A model generated the notes under the pieces. That model had not been told where the DNA came from and did no database searches. It worked only from the letters and a program-made list of their open reading frames with translations. Shown here in pieces: positions 1 to 6,318 of a stretch of DNA of 9,615 bases; positions within the stretch are counted from its first letter, which is position 1; each line of letters begins with the position of its first letter. The stretch covers positions 1-9,615 of the forward strand of contig JAKACR010000092.1 of the NCBI GenBank assembly GCA_021821225.1, given 5' to 3'. Position numbers and translations under genes: made by a program. Source of the stretch: Bacillota bacterium. Its GTDB lineage: Bacteria; Bacillota; Bacilli; Alicyclobacillales; SLC66.

Positions 1-1653
1 TACGCCCTGCTCGATCTTGGCAAAGGCATGGTCGTACCCTTCTCTCCGTCCCGCCAGCCCGTCATCCATCTCAACCCGATCTATCTGCCCTACTATGCCG
101 GGCGCTCCTTGTTGCGCATGTTTCTCGCCTACATCCTGTCGCTGGCGTTTGCTCTGACCTACGGCCGCTTTGCGGCCTATCACAGACTCGCCGAACGCGT
201 CATGATTCCGGCGCTCGACATCCTGCAATCGGTGCCCGTGCTCGGCTTTCTCTCCATCACCGTGACGTTTTTTCTCGGGTTGTTTCCCGGCAGCCTGCTG
301 GGCGCGGAATTTGCCTCCATTTTCGTCATTTTCACTGCGCAGGCGTGGAACATCACGTTCAGCTTCTACCACTCCCTGACGACCATGCCAAAGGATCTGC
401 GCGAAGCGGCCGCCATCTACCGTCTGCGGCCGTGGGCGAGCTTCATAAAACTGGAAGTCCCATATAGCATGATCCCGCTCATCTGGAACAGCATGATGTC
501 GTTCGGCGGTTCCTGGTTTTTTCTCACCGCGTCCGAAACCATCACGGTCCTGCACTACAACATCCATCTTCCCGGCATCGGATCCTATATCGCCGAAGCG
601 CTGCGCAAAGGGAACGTCACCGCTATCCTGTACGGCATCGCGATGATGACGGCGGTCATCGTCGCGGTCGACCAGTTTCTGTGGCGTCCACTCGTCGCAT
701 GGTCACAAAAATTCAAAATGAATCTGAATGACGACACCGCTGTCCAGACATCCTGGTTCCTGCATCTGATCCGGCGTTCGGAGTGGCTGCGCGCGCTGTT
801 CCGGACGGTCGTCGCCCCATTGCAGGCGCGCTTTGCCGACCACACCGCGCGCCGCAAGGAAGTGCGCCGAACTCCCGCGGAGGCAAGGCGCCGGGCGCGC
901 ATCACCTCCGTCGTATCGCGCGTCGTCCTTGCGGCGTTGCTGCTGCTCGCGCTGTACTTTGCGCTGGACGCTGTGCGCGTGGTGGCCAAACTCGGTCTCT
1001 CTCAGGTGATACACGTCGTCAAACTCGGTTTTTACACGTTTTTGCGCGTGATTGCGTCAACTCTGCTCGGCGCTCTGTGGACGGTCCCGGCCGGTGTGGC
1101 CATCGGCCTGCACCCGCGACTTTCCCGCATTGCGCAGCCCCTGGTGCAGATCGCCGCGTCCTTTCCGTCCAATGTGCTCTATCCGCTGATCGCCATCGCC
1201 TATGTCGCGGGGCGCGTCAGCCTCAACATCGGGTCCATTCCGCTCATGATGCTCGGAACGCAGTGGTACATCCTGTTCAATGTCATTGCGGGCGCCATCG
1301 CAATCCCGAATGATCTTAAAGAAGCGTCATCCATCCTGCGCTTGCGCAGGATAACCTGGTGGAGGACATTTATCCTGCCCGCCATCTATCCCTCGCTGAT
1401 CACCGGGGGCATCACGGCAACCGGCGGCGCCTGGAACGCCAGCATCCTCGCCGAACTCGTCTCTTGGCGCCACTACACGCTGACGGCGAGCGGCCTCGGC
1501 GCGTACATCACGGAAGCCACCACAAACGGGGACTGGGCGCGCATCACCTGGGGCATCGCGGTCATGTGCATCTTCGTCGTACTTGCCAATCGCTTCATCT
1601 GGCGACCGCTCTACCGCCTTGCCGAAACAAAGTACCATTTAGGGGAGCAGTGA
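1..1653 (+). CDS. NitT/TauT-type ABC transporter permease, two fused membrane domains (5' partial)
   Basis: Inner-membrane channel subunit of an ABC importer. The reading frame is open from base 1, and the first ATG (28) has no suitable ribosome binding site, so the true start probably lies upstream. Counting from that ATG, 541 residues are visible. They form two homologous BPD_transp_1 permease halves, roughly 25-225 and 330-531, joined by a charged, Arg-rich linker (about 230-292). Each half has an EAA loop: LREAAAIYRLRPW then EVP near 124-145, and LKEASSILRLRRITWW then ILP near 430-451. Each half also ends in a matching segment, LPGIGSYIAEALRKG...FLWRPL and ASGLGAYITEATTNG...FIWRPL. One polypeptide can thus supply the permease dimer that is usually made of two subunits. 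The ATPase gene starts 66 bases downstream. Substrate is unknown: nitrate/sulfonate/bicarbonate names for such proteins are family labels only. Confidence 0.9.
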   Translation, partial: YALLDLGKGMVVPFSPSRQPVIHLNPIYLPYYAGRSLLRMFLAYILSLAFALTYGRFAAYHRLAERVMIPALDILQSVPVLGFLSITVTFFLGLFPGSLLGAEFASIFVIFTAQAWNITFSFYHSLTTMPKDLREAAAIYRLRPWASFIKLEVPYSMIPLIWNSMMSFGGSWFFLTASETITVLHYNIHLPGIGSYIAEALRKGNVTAILYGIAMMTAVIVAVDQFLWRPLVAWSQKFKMNLNDDTAVQTSWFLHLIRRSEWLRALFRTVVAPLQARFADHTARRKEVRRTPAEARRRARITSVVSRVVLAALLLLALYFALDAVRVVAKLGLSQVIHVVKLGFYTFLRVIASTLLGALWTVPAGVAIGLHPRLSRIAQPLVQIAASFPSNVLYPLIAIAYVAGRVSLNIGSIPLMMLGTQWYILFNVIAGAIAIPNDLKEASSILRLRRITWWRTFILPAIYPSLITGGITATGGAWNASILAELVSWRHYTLTASGLGAYITEATTNGDWARITWGIAVMCIFVVLANRFIWRPLYRLAETKYHLGEQ

Positions 1654-1690
1654 TAAAGACCGCAGAGCAGGCGCAGCAGTGATAAAGTCC
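1646..1690 (+). repeat. Short direct repeat across the permease stop codon
   Basis: The 16-mer AGCAGTGATAAAGACC at 1646-1661 recurs as AGCAGTGATAAAGTCC at 1675-1690, with one mismatch and a period of 29 bases. The first copy contains the permease stop (TGA 1651-1653). The second lies in the spacer, just before the ATPase ribosome binding site (GGAGGGG, 1707-1713). It may be a local duplication of the gene end. No function is evident. Confidence 0.6.
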
Positions 1691-1719
1691 ACTGGGGACA
1701 CTGTCCGGAGGGGTGCGAG

Positions 1720-3054
1720 ATGATCCAGCGAACGGTAAGAGGCGCGCCGATGATTGAGGCCCACAGCGTCACAAAGGATTTTGAAGGCGAAAACGGCAAC
1801 CGAATCCGCGTGCTCAGCGACATCGACCTGCAGATTACGGAAGGCGACTTCGTCGCGCTGCTCGGTCCGTCCGGCTCGGGCAAATCCACTCTTTTACGCA
1901 TCATCGCCGGTCTCGTGCAACCCACAAGCGGTCAGGTGCTGTACCGGGGGCAGCCGTTTGCCGGCACTAATCCCGGCGTCAGCATGGTATTTCAGTCCTT
2001 TGCGCTGTTTCCCTGGCTGACCGTGCTGGAAAACGTCGAACTCGGCCTGCGCTACGCGCCCATCACACGGCAGGAAAAACAGGAGAAAGCGATTGCCGCG
2101 ATCGACATGATTGGACTGGACGGATTCGAGAGTGCCTACCCCAAAGAACTGTCGGGCGGCATGCGGCAGCGTGTTGGTCTGGGACGCGCGCTCGTCATGG
2201 AGCCCGACATCCTGCTCATGGATGAACCATTTTCCGCCCTGGACGTGCTGACGGCGGAAAATCTCAAACGCGACCTGTTGGAATTGTGGCAGGAGGGCAA
2301 GATACCGACAAAGGCCATTGTCCTTGTGACCCACGGTATCGAAGAGGCAGTGTATATGGCCGACCGCGCGCTGGTTCTGTCCCGCGATCCGGCGCGCATC
2401 GTGCATCGCGTCCAGATCAATCTGCCGCACTGGCGCGAGCGCAAATCGGAGCCGTTCACGCGCCTGGTGGATGAATTGTACTCCATCCTGACGCAGCATA
2501 AAGACACGCGCGCGCTCATGCAGGAAGCGAGCCACGCGCTGACGGGGCGGAAACTGACCACGTTGCCGAACATCTCCGCCGGAGCGGTGACAGGGTTCAT
2601 CGAACTGGTGGACGACCTCGGCGGCAAAGTGGACCTGTACAAAATCGGCGAGTCGCTCGCGTTCGACCTGGAGGATCTCCTCCCGATCGTCGAAACGTGC
2701 CGCATTCTCGAATTCAGCAACGTCACGAGCGGGGATTTCGAACTGACCGACACAGGCAAGCGGCTGGCCGACGCCACCGTCCTGGAACGCAAGACCATGT
2801 TTCGCGAACAGATTTTGCGCCATGTTCCGTTTGTCGAACGGATCCTGTGGGTCCTGCAATCCAAACGCAACAGTCAGATGCCGCGCGAGTTTTTCCTGGA
2901 AATCCTGCAAAAGAGCCTCGGCAAGGAAGAAGCGGAGACACAGCTCGATTCGCTCATCACCTGGGGACGGTACGCGGAACTGTTCGCTTACGACGAGGAT
3001 TCCAAACTGCTCTATCTGGAGGAGACGGAGGCACCCGAGGAGACGGTGGAATAA
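1720..3054 (+). CDS. NitT/TauT-type ABC transporter ATPase with C-terminal AAA-associated domain
   Basis: Cytoplasmic ATP-hydrolysing subunit (444 aa) that should energise the upstream two-domain permease. The ABC domain fills about residues 11-260: Walker A GPSGSGKST (49-57), Q-loop Gln92 in MVFQSF, signature LSGGMRQ (144-150), Walker B ILLMDEP (164-170), D-loop SALD (172-175), H-loop His215. The usual NitT/TauT ATPase is about 250-270 aa. The extra 170 residues (about 275-444) begin near LPNISAGAVTGFIELVDDLG and resemble the AAA-associated C-terminal domain (PF09821, recognised from memory), probably a regulatory helical or winged-helix module. The acidic tail is EETEAPEETVE. ATG 1720 is chosen because GGAGGGG sits 6 bases upstream; ATG 1750 is a weaker alternative. 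All ATPase motifs are intact. What the C-terminal domain senses is unknown. Confidence 0.92.
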   Translation: MIQRTVRGAPMIEAHSVTKDFEGENGNRIRVLSDIDLQITEGDFVALLGPSGSGKSTLLRIIAGLVQPTSGQVLYRGQPFAGTNPGVSMVFQSFALFPWLTVLENVELGLRYAPITRQEKQEKAIAAIDMIGLDGFESAYPKELSGGMRQRVGLGRALVMEPDILLMDEPFSALDVLTAENLKRDLLELWQEGKIPTKAIVLVTHGIEEAVYMADRALVLSRDPARIVHRVQINLPHWRERKSEPFTRLVDELYSILTQHKDTRALMQEASHALTGRKLTTLPNISAGAVTGFIELVDDLGGKVDLYKIGESLAFDLEDLLPIVETCRILEFSNVTSGDFELTDTGKRLADATVLERKTMFREQILRHVPFVERILWVLQSKRNSQMPREFFLEILQKSLGKEEAETQLDSLITWGRYAELFAYDEDSKLLYLEETEAPEETVE

Positions 3055-3093
3055 TTCCCCGCGCGCGAAGCGGAAGAAGCGGATTGCGCAGTT

Positions 3094-3111
3094 CTCCATG
3101 ATATACTGGAG
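3094..3111 (+). promoter_or_regulatory. Candidate extended -10 promoter, with overlapping inverted repeat, ahead of the bacilliredoxin gene
   Basis: TGATATACT (3099-3107) reads as an extended -10 element (TG-n-TATACT, 5 of 6 to TATAAT). No good -35 lies 16-18 bases upstream; TTGCGC at 3084-3089 is only 12 bases away. The -10 is enclosed by a perfect 5-base inverted repeat, CTCCA (3094-3098) and TGGAG (3107-3111). A regulator bound there would cover the promoter. Predicted transcription starts near 3114, giving a leader of about 80 bases to the ATG at 3195. The rest of the 3055-3194 gap shows no gene and no clear terminator for the ATPase gene. Confidence 0.4.
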
Positions 3112-3194
3112 GATGCTCGGAATGCAGTTGAGCCTTATCCGGGTGGTGTACCGGCGCCGGCTGTGGCGTTCAAACTTGTGCGGGAGGTTACGAC

Positions 3195-3623
3195 ATGGCA
3201 TACGATTCGCCGATTTTTTTGGAGATCATCCAGCCGATGCGGCAGGAGTTGACACAGATCGGCTTTGAGGAGGTCCGTTCGCCCGAAGCGGTCGACGCGG
3301 CGCTTGCGCAAAGCGGCACCACCATGGTCGTGGTGAATTCGATCTGCGGCTGCGCCGCGGGCATCGCGCGCCCGGCCGTGGCCGAAGCGCTCGCGACCGC
3401 TTCTCGCCCGGACCACCTGATCACGGTCTTTGCCGGCCAGGACATTGAGGCGACAAAACGCGCGCGCGAATACTTCACAGGCTATCCGCCGTCATCGCCG
3501 TCGATCGCACTGATGAAAGACGGCGAGTTCAAGTACATGATGGAAAGACACCAGATTGAGGGCCACACGGTCGCGGAGGTGGCGGATGCGCTGCGCGCCG
3601 CATTGCGGCAGATCTGCGGCTGA
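3195..3623 (+). CDS. brxA: BrxA/BrxB family bacilliredoxin (YphP/YqiW-like)
   Basis: Cytoplasmic thiol-disulfide protein that removes bacillithiol mixed disulfides (S-bacillithiolation) from proteins after oxidative stress, in bacteria that use bacillithiol instead of glutathione. The 142-residue length matches the family (about 144). The diagnostic CGC active site is in [16 protein letters not shown], Cys51-Gly-Cys53, followed by the family motifs [27 protein letters not shown] and ERHQIEGH. The start ATG has GGGAGGT 6 bases upstream. The second half looks closer to YqiW (BrxB), the N-terminus closer to YphP (BrxA), so the symbol is a family-level choice. The rocD start lies 28 bases after the stop on the same strand, suggesting one transcript. 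Confidence 0.93.
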   Translation: MAYDSPIFLEIIQPMRQELTQIGFEEVRSPEAVDAALAQSGTTMVVVNSICGCAAGIARPAVAEALATASRPDHLITVFAGQDIEATKRAREYFTGYPPSSPSIALMKDGEFKYMMERHQIEGHTVAEVADALRAALRQICG

Positions 3624-3651
3624 CCTCATCATTTCACGGGGGGAAACGAGC

Positions 3652-4845
3652 TTGGACACACGCGAAGTCATTGCCCTGGAAGAACAATTTGGCGCACACA
3701 ACTATCGGCCCCTTCCGATCGTGATCAGCAAAGCGGAACGAATCTGGGTATACGATCCGGAGGGGCGCAGATACATGGACATGCTGAGCGCCTACTCCGC
3801 CGTCAACCAGGGACACAGGCATCCGCGCATCATCCAGGCCCTGAAGGACCAAGCGGACCGTGTGACGCTGACTTCGCGCGCGTTTTACAACGACAAGCTC
3901 GGAATGTTTTACAGAAAACTCACAGACATCACGAAAAAAGACATGGCGCTGCCGATGAACTCCGGCGCCGAGGCAGTGGAAACGGCGATCAAGGCGGTGC
4001 GCCGGCACGCTTATCACGTCAGGGGCATACCGGCCGACAAAGCGGAGATCGTCGTCTGCCACAACAATTTTCACGGCCGCACGCTCGCTGCAATCTCCAT
4101 GTCGACCAACACTGAGTACCGGGATGGCTTCGGTCCGCTCGCACCCGGTTTCGCGGCCGTTCCGTTCGGCGATCTCGATGCGCTGCGCGCCGCCATAAAT
4201 GACCGCACCGCCGCTTTTTTCATCGAACCGATCCAGGGCGAGGCGGGCGTCATCCTTCCTCCCCCCGGCTATCTCCGCGCGGCGCGCGACCTGTGCCGTG
4301 AACACGGCGTGCTCTTTGTCGCCGACGAAATCCAGTCCGGCTTCGGTCGCGCGGGCAAGATGTTCGCCTGTGAATGGGAAGACGTGGTGCCTGACGTTTA
4401 TATTCTCGGCAAGGCGCTCGGCGGCGGCGTGATGCCCATCTCCGCTGTCGCCGCCGATCAGGACATCCTCGGCCTGTTCGAGCCCGGCTCGCACGGCTCG
4501 ACTTTCGGCGGCAACCCGCTGGCGGCCGCCTGCGCGATCGCCGCGCTGGACGTGACGGTCGAAGAGAAGCTTCCCGATCGCTCCCGCGCGCTCGGTGAAT
4601 ATTTCCTTGCCGAACTGCGCGCCATGCACATCGCGCATGCGCGCGATGTGCGCGGGCGTGGCCTCTGGATCGGCCTGGAACTCGATCGTCCGGCGCGGCC
4701 TTTTTGCGAACAGCTCAAACAGGCCGGCATCCTTTGCAAGGAGACGCACGAGCGAGTGATCCGGTTCGCGCCGCCGCTTGTCATTGAACAGGAGGAACTG
4801 GATATCGCCCTGTCCGCGATCCGGCAGGTGCTGGCCCGCACCTGA
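3652..4845 (+). CDS. rocD: Ornithine aminotransferase (ornithine--oxo-acid transaminase)
   Basis: PLP enzyme that transfers the delta-amino group of ornithine to 2-oxoglutarate, giving glutamate-5-semialdehyde/pyrroline-5-carboxylate and glutamate, in arginine/ornithine catabolism and proline synthesis. The TTG start at 3652 follows a GGGGGG ribosome binding site by 8 bases and gives 397 aa, close to Bacillus RocD (about 401). An upstream ATG in frame at 3556 would overlap the bacilliredoxin gene. Family-specific stretches are near-consensus: [96 protein letters not shown]. The PLP-binding Asp is Asp225 ([10 protein letters not shown]) and the Schiff-base Lys is Lys254 ([10 protein letters not shown]). 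No other roc or arg gene is in the window, so the pathway context comes from the family. Confidence 0.95.
   Translation: MDTREVIALEEQFGAHNYRPLPIVISKAERIWVYDPEGRRYMDMLSAYSAVNQGHRHPRIIQALKDQADRVTLTSRAFYNDKLGMFYRKLTDITKKDMALPMNSGAEAVETAIKAVRRHAYHVRGIPADKAEIVVCHNNFHGRTLAAISMSTNTEYRDGFGPLAPGFAAVPFGDLDALRAAINDRTAAFFIEPIQGEAGVILPPPGYLRAARDLCREHGVLFVADEIQSGFGRAGKMFACEWEDVVPDVYILGKALGGGVMPISAVAADQDILGLFEPGSHGSTFGGNPLAAACAIAALDVTVEEKLPDRSRALGEYFLAELRAMHIAHARDVRGRGLWIGLELDRPARPFCEQLKQAGILCKETHERVIRFAPPLVIEQEELDIALSAIRQVLART
4626..4651. repeat. Perfect 11-bp inverted repeat inside rocD
   Basis: GCACATCGCGC (4626-4636) and GCGCGATGTGC (4641-4651) are exact reverse complements around a 4-base ATGC loop. 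The element is inside the rocD coding frame, in the variable segment just before VRGRGLW. It can fold as a very stable RNA hairpin or DNA cruciform. Alternating CG in a GC-rich gene makes partial self-complementarity common, but 11 perfect pairs with a tetraloop is notable. Confidence 0.75.
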
Positions 4846-4865
4846 GGGTAATTGCGGAAAATTAC

Positions 4866-4894
4866 ATGACAAACCGGCCAGTAAGTGCTACCAT
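4866..4894 (+). promoter_or_regulatory. Probable sigma-A-type promoter of the Spo0E-like/glycosyltransferase unit
   Basis: -35 ATGACA (4866-4871, 5 of 6 to TTGACA), a spacer of exactly 17 bases, and -10 TACCAT (4889-4894, 4 of 6) carrying the extended TG motif at 4886-4887. Predicted start is near 4901, about 57 bases before the ATG at 4958. The region just upstream is A/T-rich and contains a 6-base inverted repeat, GTAATT (4848-4853) and AATTAC (4860-4865), directly against the -35, which could serve a regulator. It separates this unit from rocD, which ends at 4845. Confidence 0.55.
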
Positions 4895-4957
4895 GCGCTT
4901 ATGACTTGATTGACCACCTGGAGCGTGTTACCCCTGATTACCAAAGGAAATTCCCAA

Positions 4958-5149
4958 ATGGACGGAGGATCGGACGGTTCGTCTGCACGGTACGCCCGAA
5001 TGGAGTCACTCCGGCACACAATGGAGGAACGCTACAAGAAGATCGGCACCTTGAGCGACCCCGGATTGTTGGCAATGTCCAGCCGCCTTGACGAACTGGT
5101 CGTCAAGGAGATGCGTTCACGTCTGGAACAGGCCAAATCCCGGAAGTGA
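4958..5149 (+). CDS. Spo0E-like aspartyl-phosphate phosphatase (small sporulation regulator)
   Basis: Small cytoplasmic protein of the Spo0E family. Such proteins dephosphorylate the response regulator Spo0A~P, or other response regulators, and so delay sporulation entry. The predicted protein is 63 aa, within the usual 50-90. The two-helix hairpin core is visible: helix 1 LRHTMEERYKKIG (18-30), the turn TLSDPGLLAM (31-40), and helix 2 with the signature SSRLDEL (41-47), an SxxLD match to the family's SQELD motif. Ser41 and Asp45 are the conserved positions. ATG 4958 has AAAGGA 9 bases upstream; a TTG at 4910 in frame would add 16 residues but lies close to the predicted transcription start. 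The glycosyltransferase gene starts 31 bases after its stop, so the two are probably co-transcribed. The target response regulator cannot be told from sequence. Confidence 0.75.
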   Translation: MDGGSDGSSARYARMESLRHTMEERYKKIGTLSDPGLLAMSSRLDELVVKEMRSRLEQAKSRK

Positions 5150-5180
5150 CGCAAAGGGTGCACCAACAGGAGGGGCTAAC

Positions 5181-5888
5181 TTGCGCAGGGTGTTGCTCGG
5201 CGCACTTGTAATCCTGTTGCTGCTCGGCGCGGGAGGCGCGCTCTATGTCCATGCAATCTGGCGAGCGAACATGCCGCAGCAGTTGCAGGCTCGAGTGCAT
5301 CAGATTGCCGCCGCTCATGGCGGTTACACGCCGCTGCCCGATATTCCGCGTTTTTTACAGCGCGCGCTCATCGCAACGGAAGACCGGCAATTCTATCATA
5401 ACGAAGGCATCGACTTTGAAGGCATTGCACGGGCGTTTCTCGTCGATCTGTTGCACGGCCGGCCCGTACAGGGAGGAAGCACGATCACAGAACAGTTGGT
5501 GAAAGACATCTTCCTCACCGACGCGAAGACGATCTCGCGCAAATTGAAACAGGTTGTCTATGCCATCATGATCAGCCAGTACATCCACAAGAACACGATT
5601 CTTGCGCTCTATCTCAACGAGGTGTACCTCGGCCAGGGCGCATACGGAGTCGGAAGTGCGGCGCGCATCTATTTCGGCGTTCCCTCACAGCGACTGACCA
5701 ACGCGCAATGCGCCGTGCTGGCGGGATTGCCGCAGGCGCCCTCATTGTATGATCCCCTGGCGAACTACAAGCTGGCCAAGCAGCGCCAGTGGGAAGTGCT
5801 GCAGGGCATGGTGCAGACAGGCTTCATCACACGCTCCCAGGCTTATTCCATCTACCACACACCGCTGCACCTCGTCCACTCCAGGTGA
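5181..5888 (+). CDS. Monofunctional GT51 peptidoglycan glycosyltransferase, divergent catalytic motifs
   Basis: Membrane-anchored enzyme expected to polymerise lipid II into glycan strands on the outer face of the membrane. TTG 5181 is the start because AGGAGGGG lies 5 bases upstream; the frame extends upstream but would overlap the Spo0E-like gene. Product 235 aa: one N-terminal membrane segment (about 4-26), then a GT51 domain (about 50-200), and no penicillin-binding transpeptidase domain. Motif 1 is ATEDRQFYHNEGID (first catalytic Glu67), motif 2 GGSTITEQLVKD, motif 3 RKLKQ, motif 4 ILALYLNEVYLGQGAYG, motif 5 LAGLPQAPSLYDP. Three positions depart from consensus: the motif 1 His position (FxxHxG) is Asn, motif 2 TITQQ is TITEQ (Glu104), and the motif 3 RKxxE glutamate is Gln124. 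The frame is intact and the fold motifs are well kept, so this looks like a functional specialist or a changed enzyme, not decay. The preceding Spo0E-like gene hints at a link to sporulation. Confidence 0.88.
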   Translation: MRRVLLGALVILLLLGAGGALYVHAIWRANMPQQLQARVHQIAAAHGGYTPLPDIPRFLQRALIATEDRQFYHNEGIDFEGIARAFLVDLLHGRPVQGGSTITEQLVKDIFLTDAKTISRKLKQVVYAIMISQYIHKNTILALYLNEVYLGQGAYGVGSAARIYFGVPSQRLTNAQCAVLAGLPQAPSLYDPLANYKLAKQRQWEVLQGMVQTGFITRSQAYSIYHTPLHLVHSR

Positions 5889-5916
5889 CGCCGTGGTGTG
5901 TGGCCGGCTTCTTTAT
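5855..5916 (+). terminator. Weak terminator candidate across the glycosyltransferase stop
   Basis: CCACACACCGC (5855-5865) pairs with GTGGTGTGTGG (5893-5903) over 11 bases with one G-U pair. The 27-base loop contains the stop codon (5886-5888). A T-rich stretch, TTCTTTATTT, begins at 5909, five bases after the stem. The long loop and the offset T-tract make it an atypical Rho-independent terminator. A shorter alternative is GCCG/CGGC at 5890-5893/5905-5908. Confidence 0.3.
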
Positions 5917-6318
5917 TTGTGCACTTCTTTAGAGGTTGTTCAAAAAGAGGCCAGAACTCCCCGGCGCCGGCGGAGTCATCGCCACCTGCGGCGCGGTCCG
6001 TCCCCCACGCGAATTGCCCAGTTCCCTTCCTCATCCACGAAAAAACGCACGCCGATCCATTTGAGCGGCGACCACACTTCCCGCACGCGCAGAACTCCCA
6101 CTGACTCTCGCCTCACCATCGCGCATCCGCAGCGCATTCCAGTTGGTGCGGCAAGCATAGCAGGGTTGTCCCGGAAATCCTGTCGATTCAGGACGCATGG
6201 CTGCGCAAATCTTTCGACAGGCAACGGCTCCATCATTTACATCTGGCCAGTCTTCGACGGGCTGTGTTAAGGTGAAAAAACAGATTTGCCGCGCAAGCGG
6301 TCAACAGGAGGGGAATTT
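5889..6318. other. 430-base gap between the glycosyltransferase and the cell wall hydrolase
   Basis: No recognisable plus-strand gene is present. Contents seen: the T-rich tail at 5909-5930; AGAGGTTGTTCAAAAAG at 5931-5947; a 10-base palindrome CCGGCGCCGG at 5961-5970; a possible small minus-strand gene (5976-6119, listed separately); and a short inverted repeat TCCTG/CAGGA at 6178-6182/6189-6193. The upstream region of the hydrolase gene has no convincing promoter: TCGACA (6214-6219) with TTACAT (6237-6242) at 17-base spacing matches sigma-A only poorly, and I could not fit a SigE, SigG or SigK promoter with confidence. Confidence 0.6.
5976..6119 (-). CDS. Possible small hypothetical protein, 47 aa
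   Basis: Not recognised. The frame is open on the minus strand from 6236 to the stop at 5976. Only the last 47 residues look protein-like, with alternating hydrophobic and charged residues: VREVWSPLKWIGVRFFVDEE then GNWAIRVGDGPRRRWR. Four tryptophans are present and the end is strongly basic, suggesting a small beta-rich or nucleic-acid-binding protein. Codon choice there is mixed but plausible. A possible extended -10 element, TGCTATGCT, lies on the minus strand at 6162-6154, without a clear -35. The ATG at 6119 lacks a good ribosome binding site; GTG codons further in (for example one preceded by GGGAG, giving about 36 aa) are alternatives. It could equally be a chance open frame or a gene remnant. 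Confidence 0.3.
   Translation of the reverse strand: MVRRESVGVLRVREVWSPLKWIGVRFFVDEEGNWAIRVGDGPRRRWR

Noticed and set aside
1650..1682. Ten-codon micro-ORF (GTG start) over the permease stop
   Set aside because: The ribosome binding site is only 2 bases from the GTG, too close, and the frame is explained by the direct repeat.
1894..3201. Long minus-strand open frame (435 codons) opposite the ABC ATPase
   Set aside because: The sense strand encodes an ATPase with all motifs intact; the antisense product is low-complexity and rich in Gln/Arg/His.
3556..3651. N-terminal extension of rocD from the ATG at 3556
   Set aside because: It lies within the bacilliredoxin frame, encodes an Arg-rich shadow peptide and lacks a ribosome binding site; TTG 3652 fits the family length.
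4848..4865. GTAATT/AATTAC inverted repeat as a rocD terminator
   Set aside because: It is a short AT-only stem with no T-tract after it; it lies directly before the -35 of the next promoter and is mentioned there.
3634..4872. Long minus-strand open frame (412 codons) opposite rocD
   Set aside because: It is the antisense shadow of a strongly conserved rocD; the translation has no family features and arises from GC-rich codon bias.
5163..6318. Identical CAACAGGAGGGG before the glycosyltransferase and hydrolase starts as a repeat element
   Set aside because: The shared 12 bases are mostly an optimal ribosome binding site, so identity is expected and needs no special explanation.
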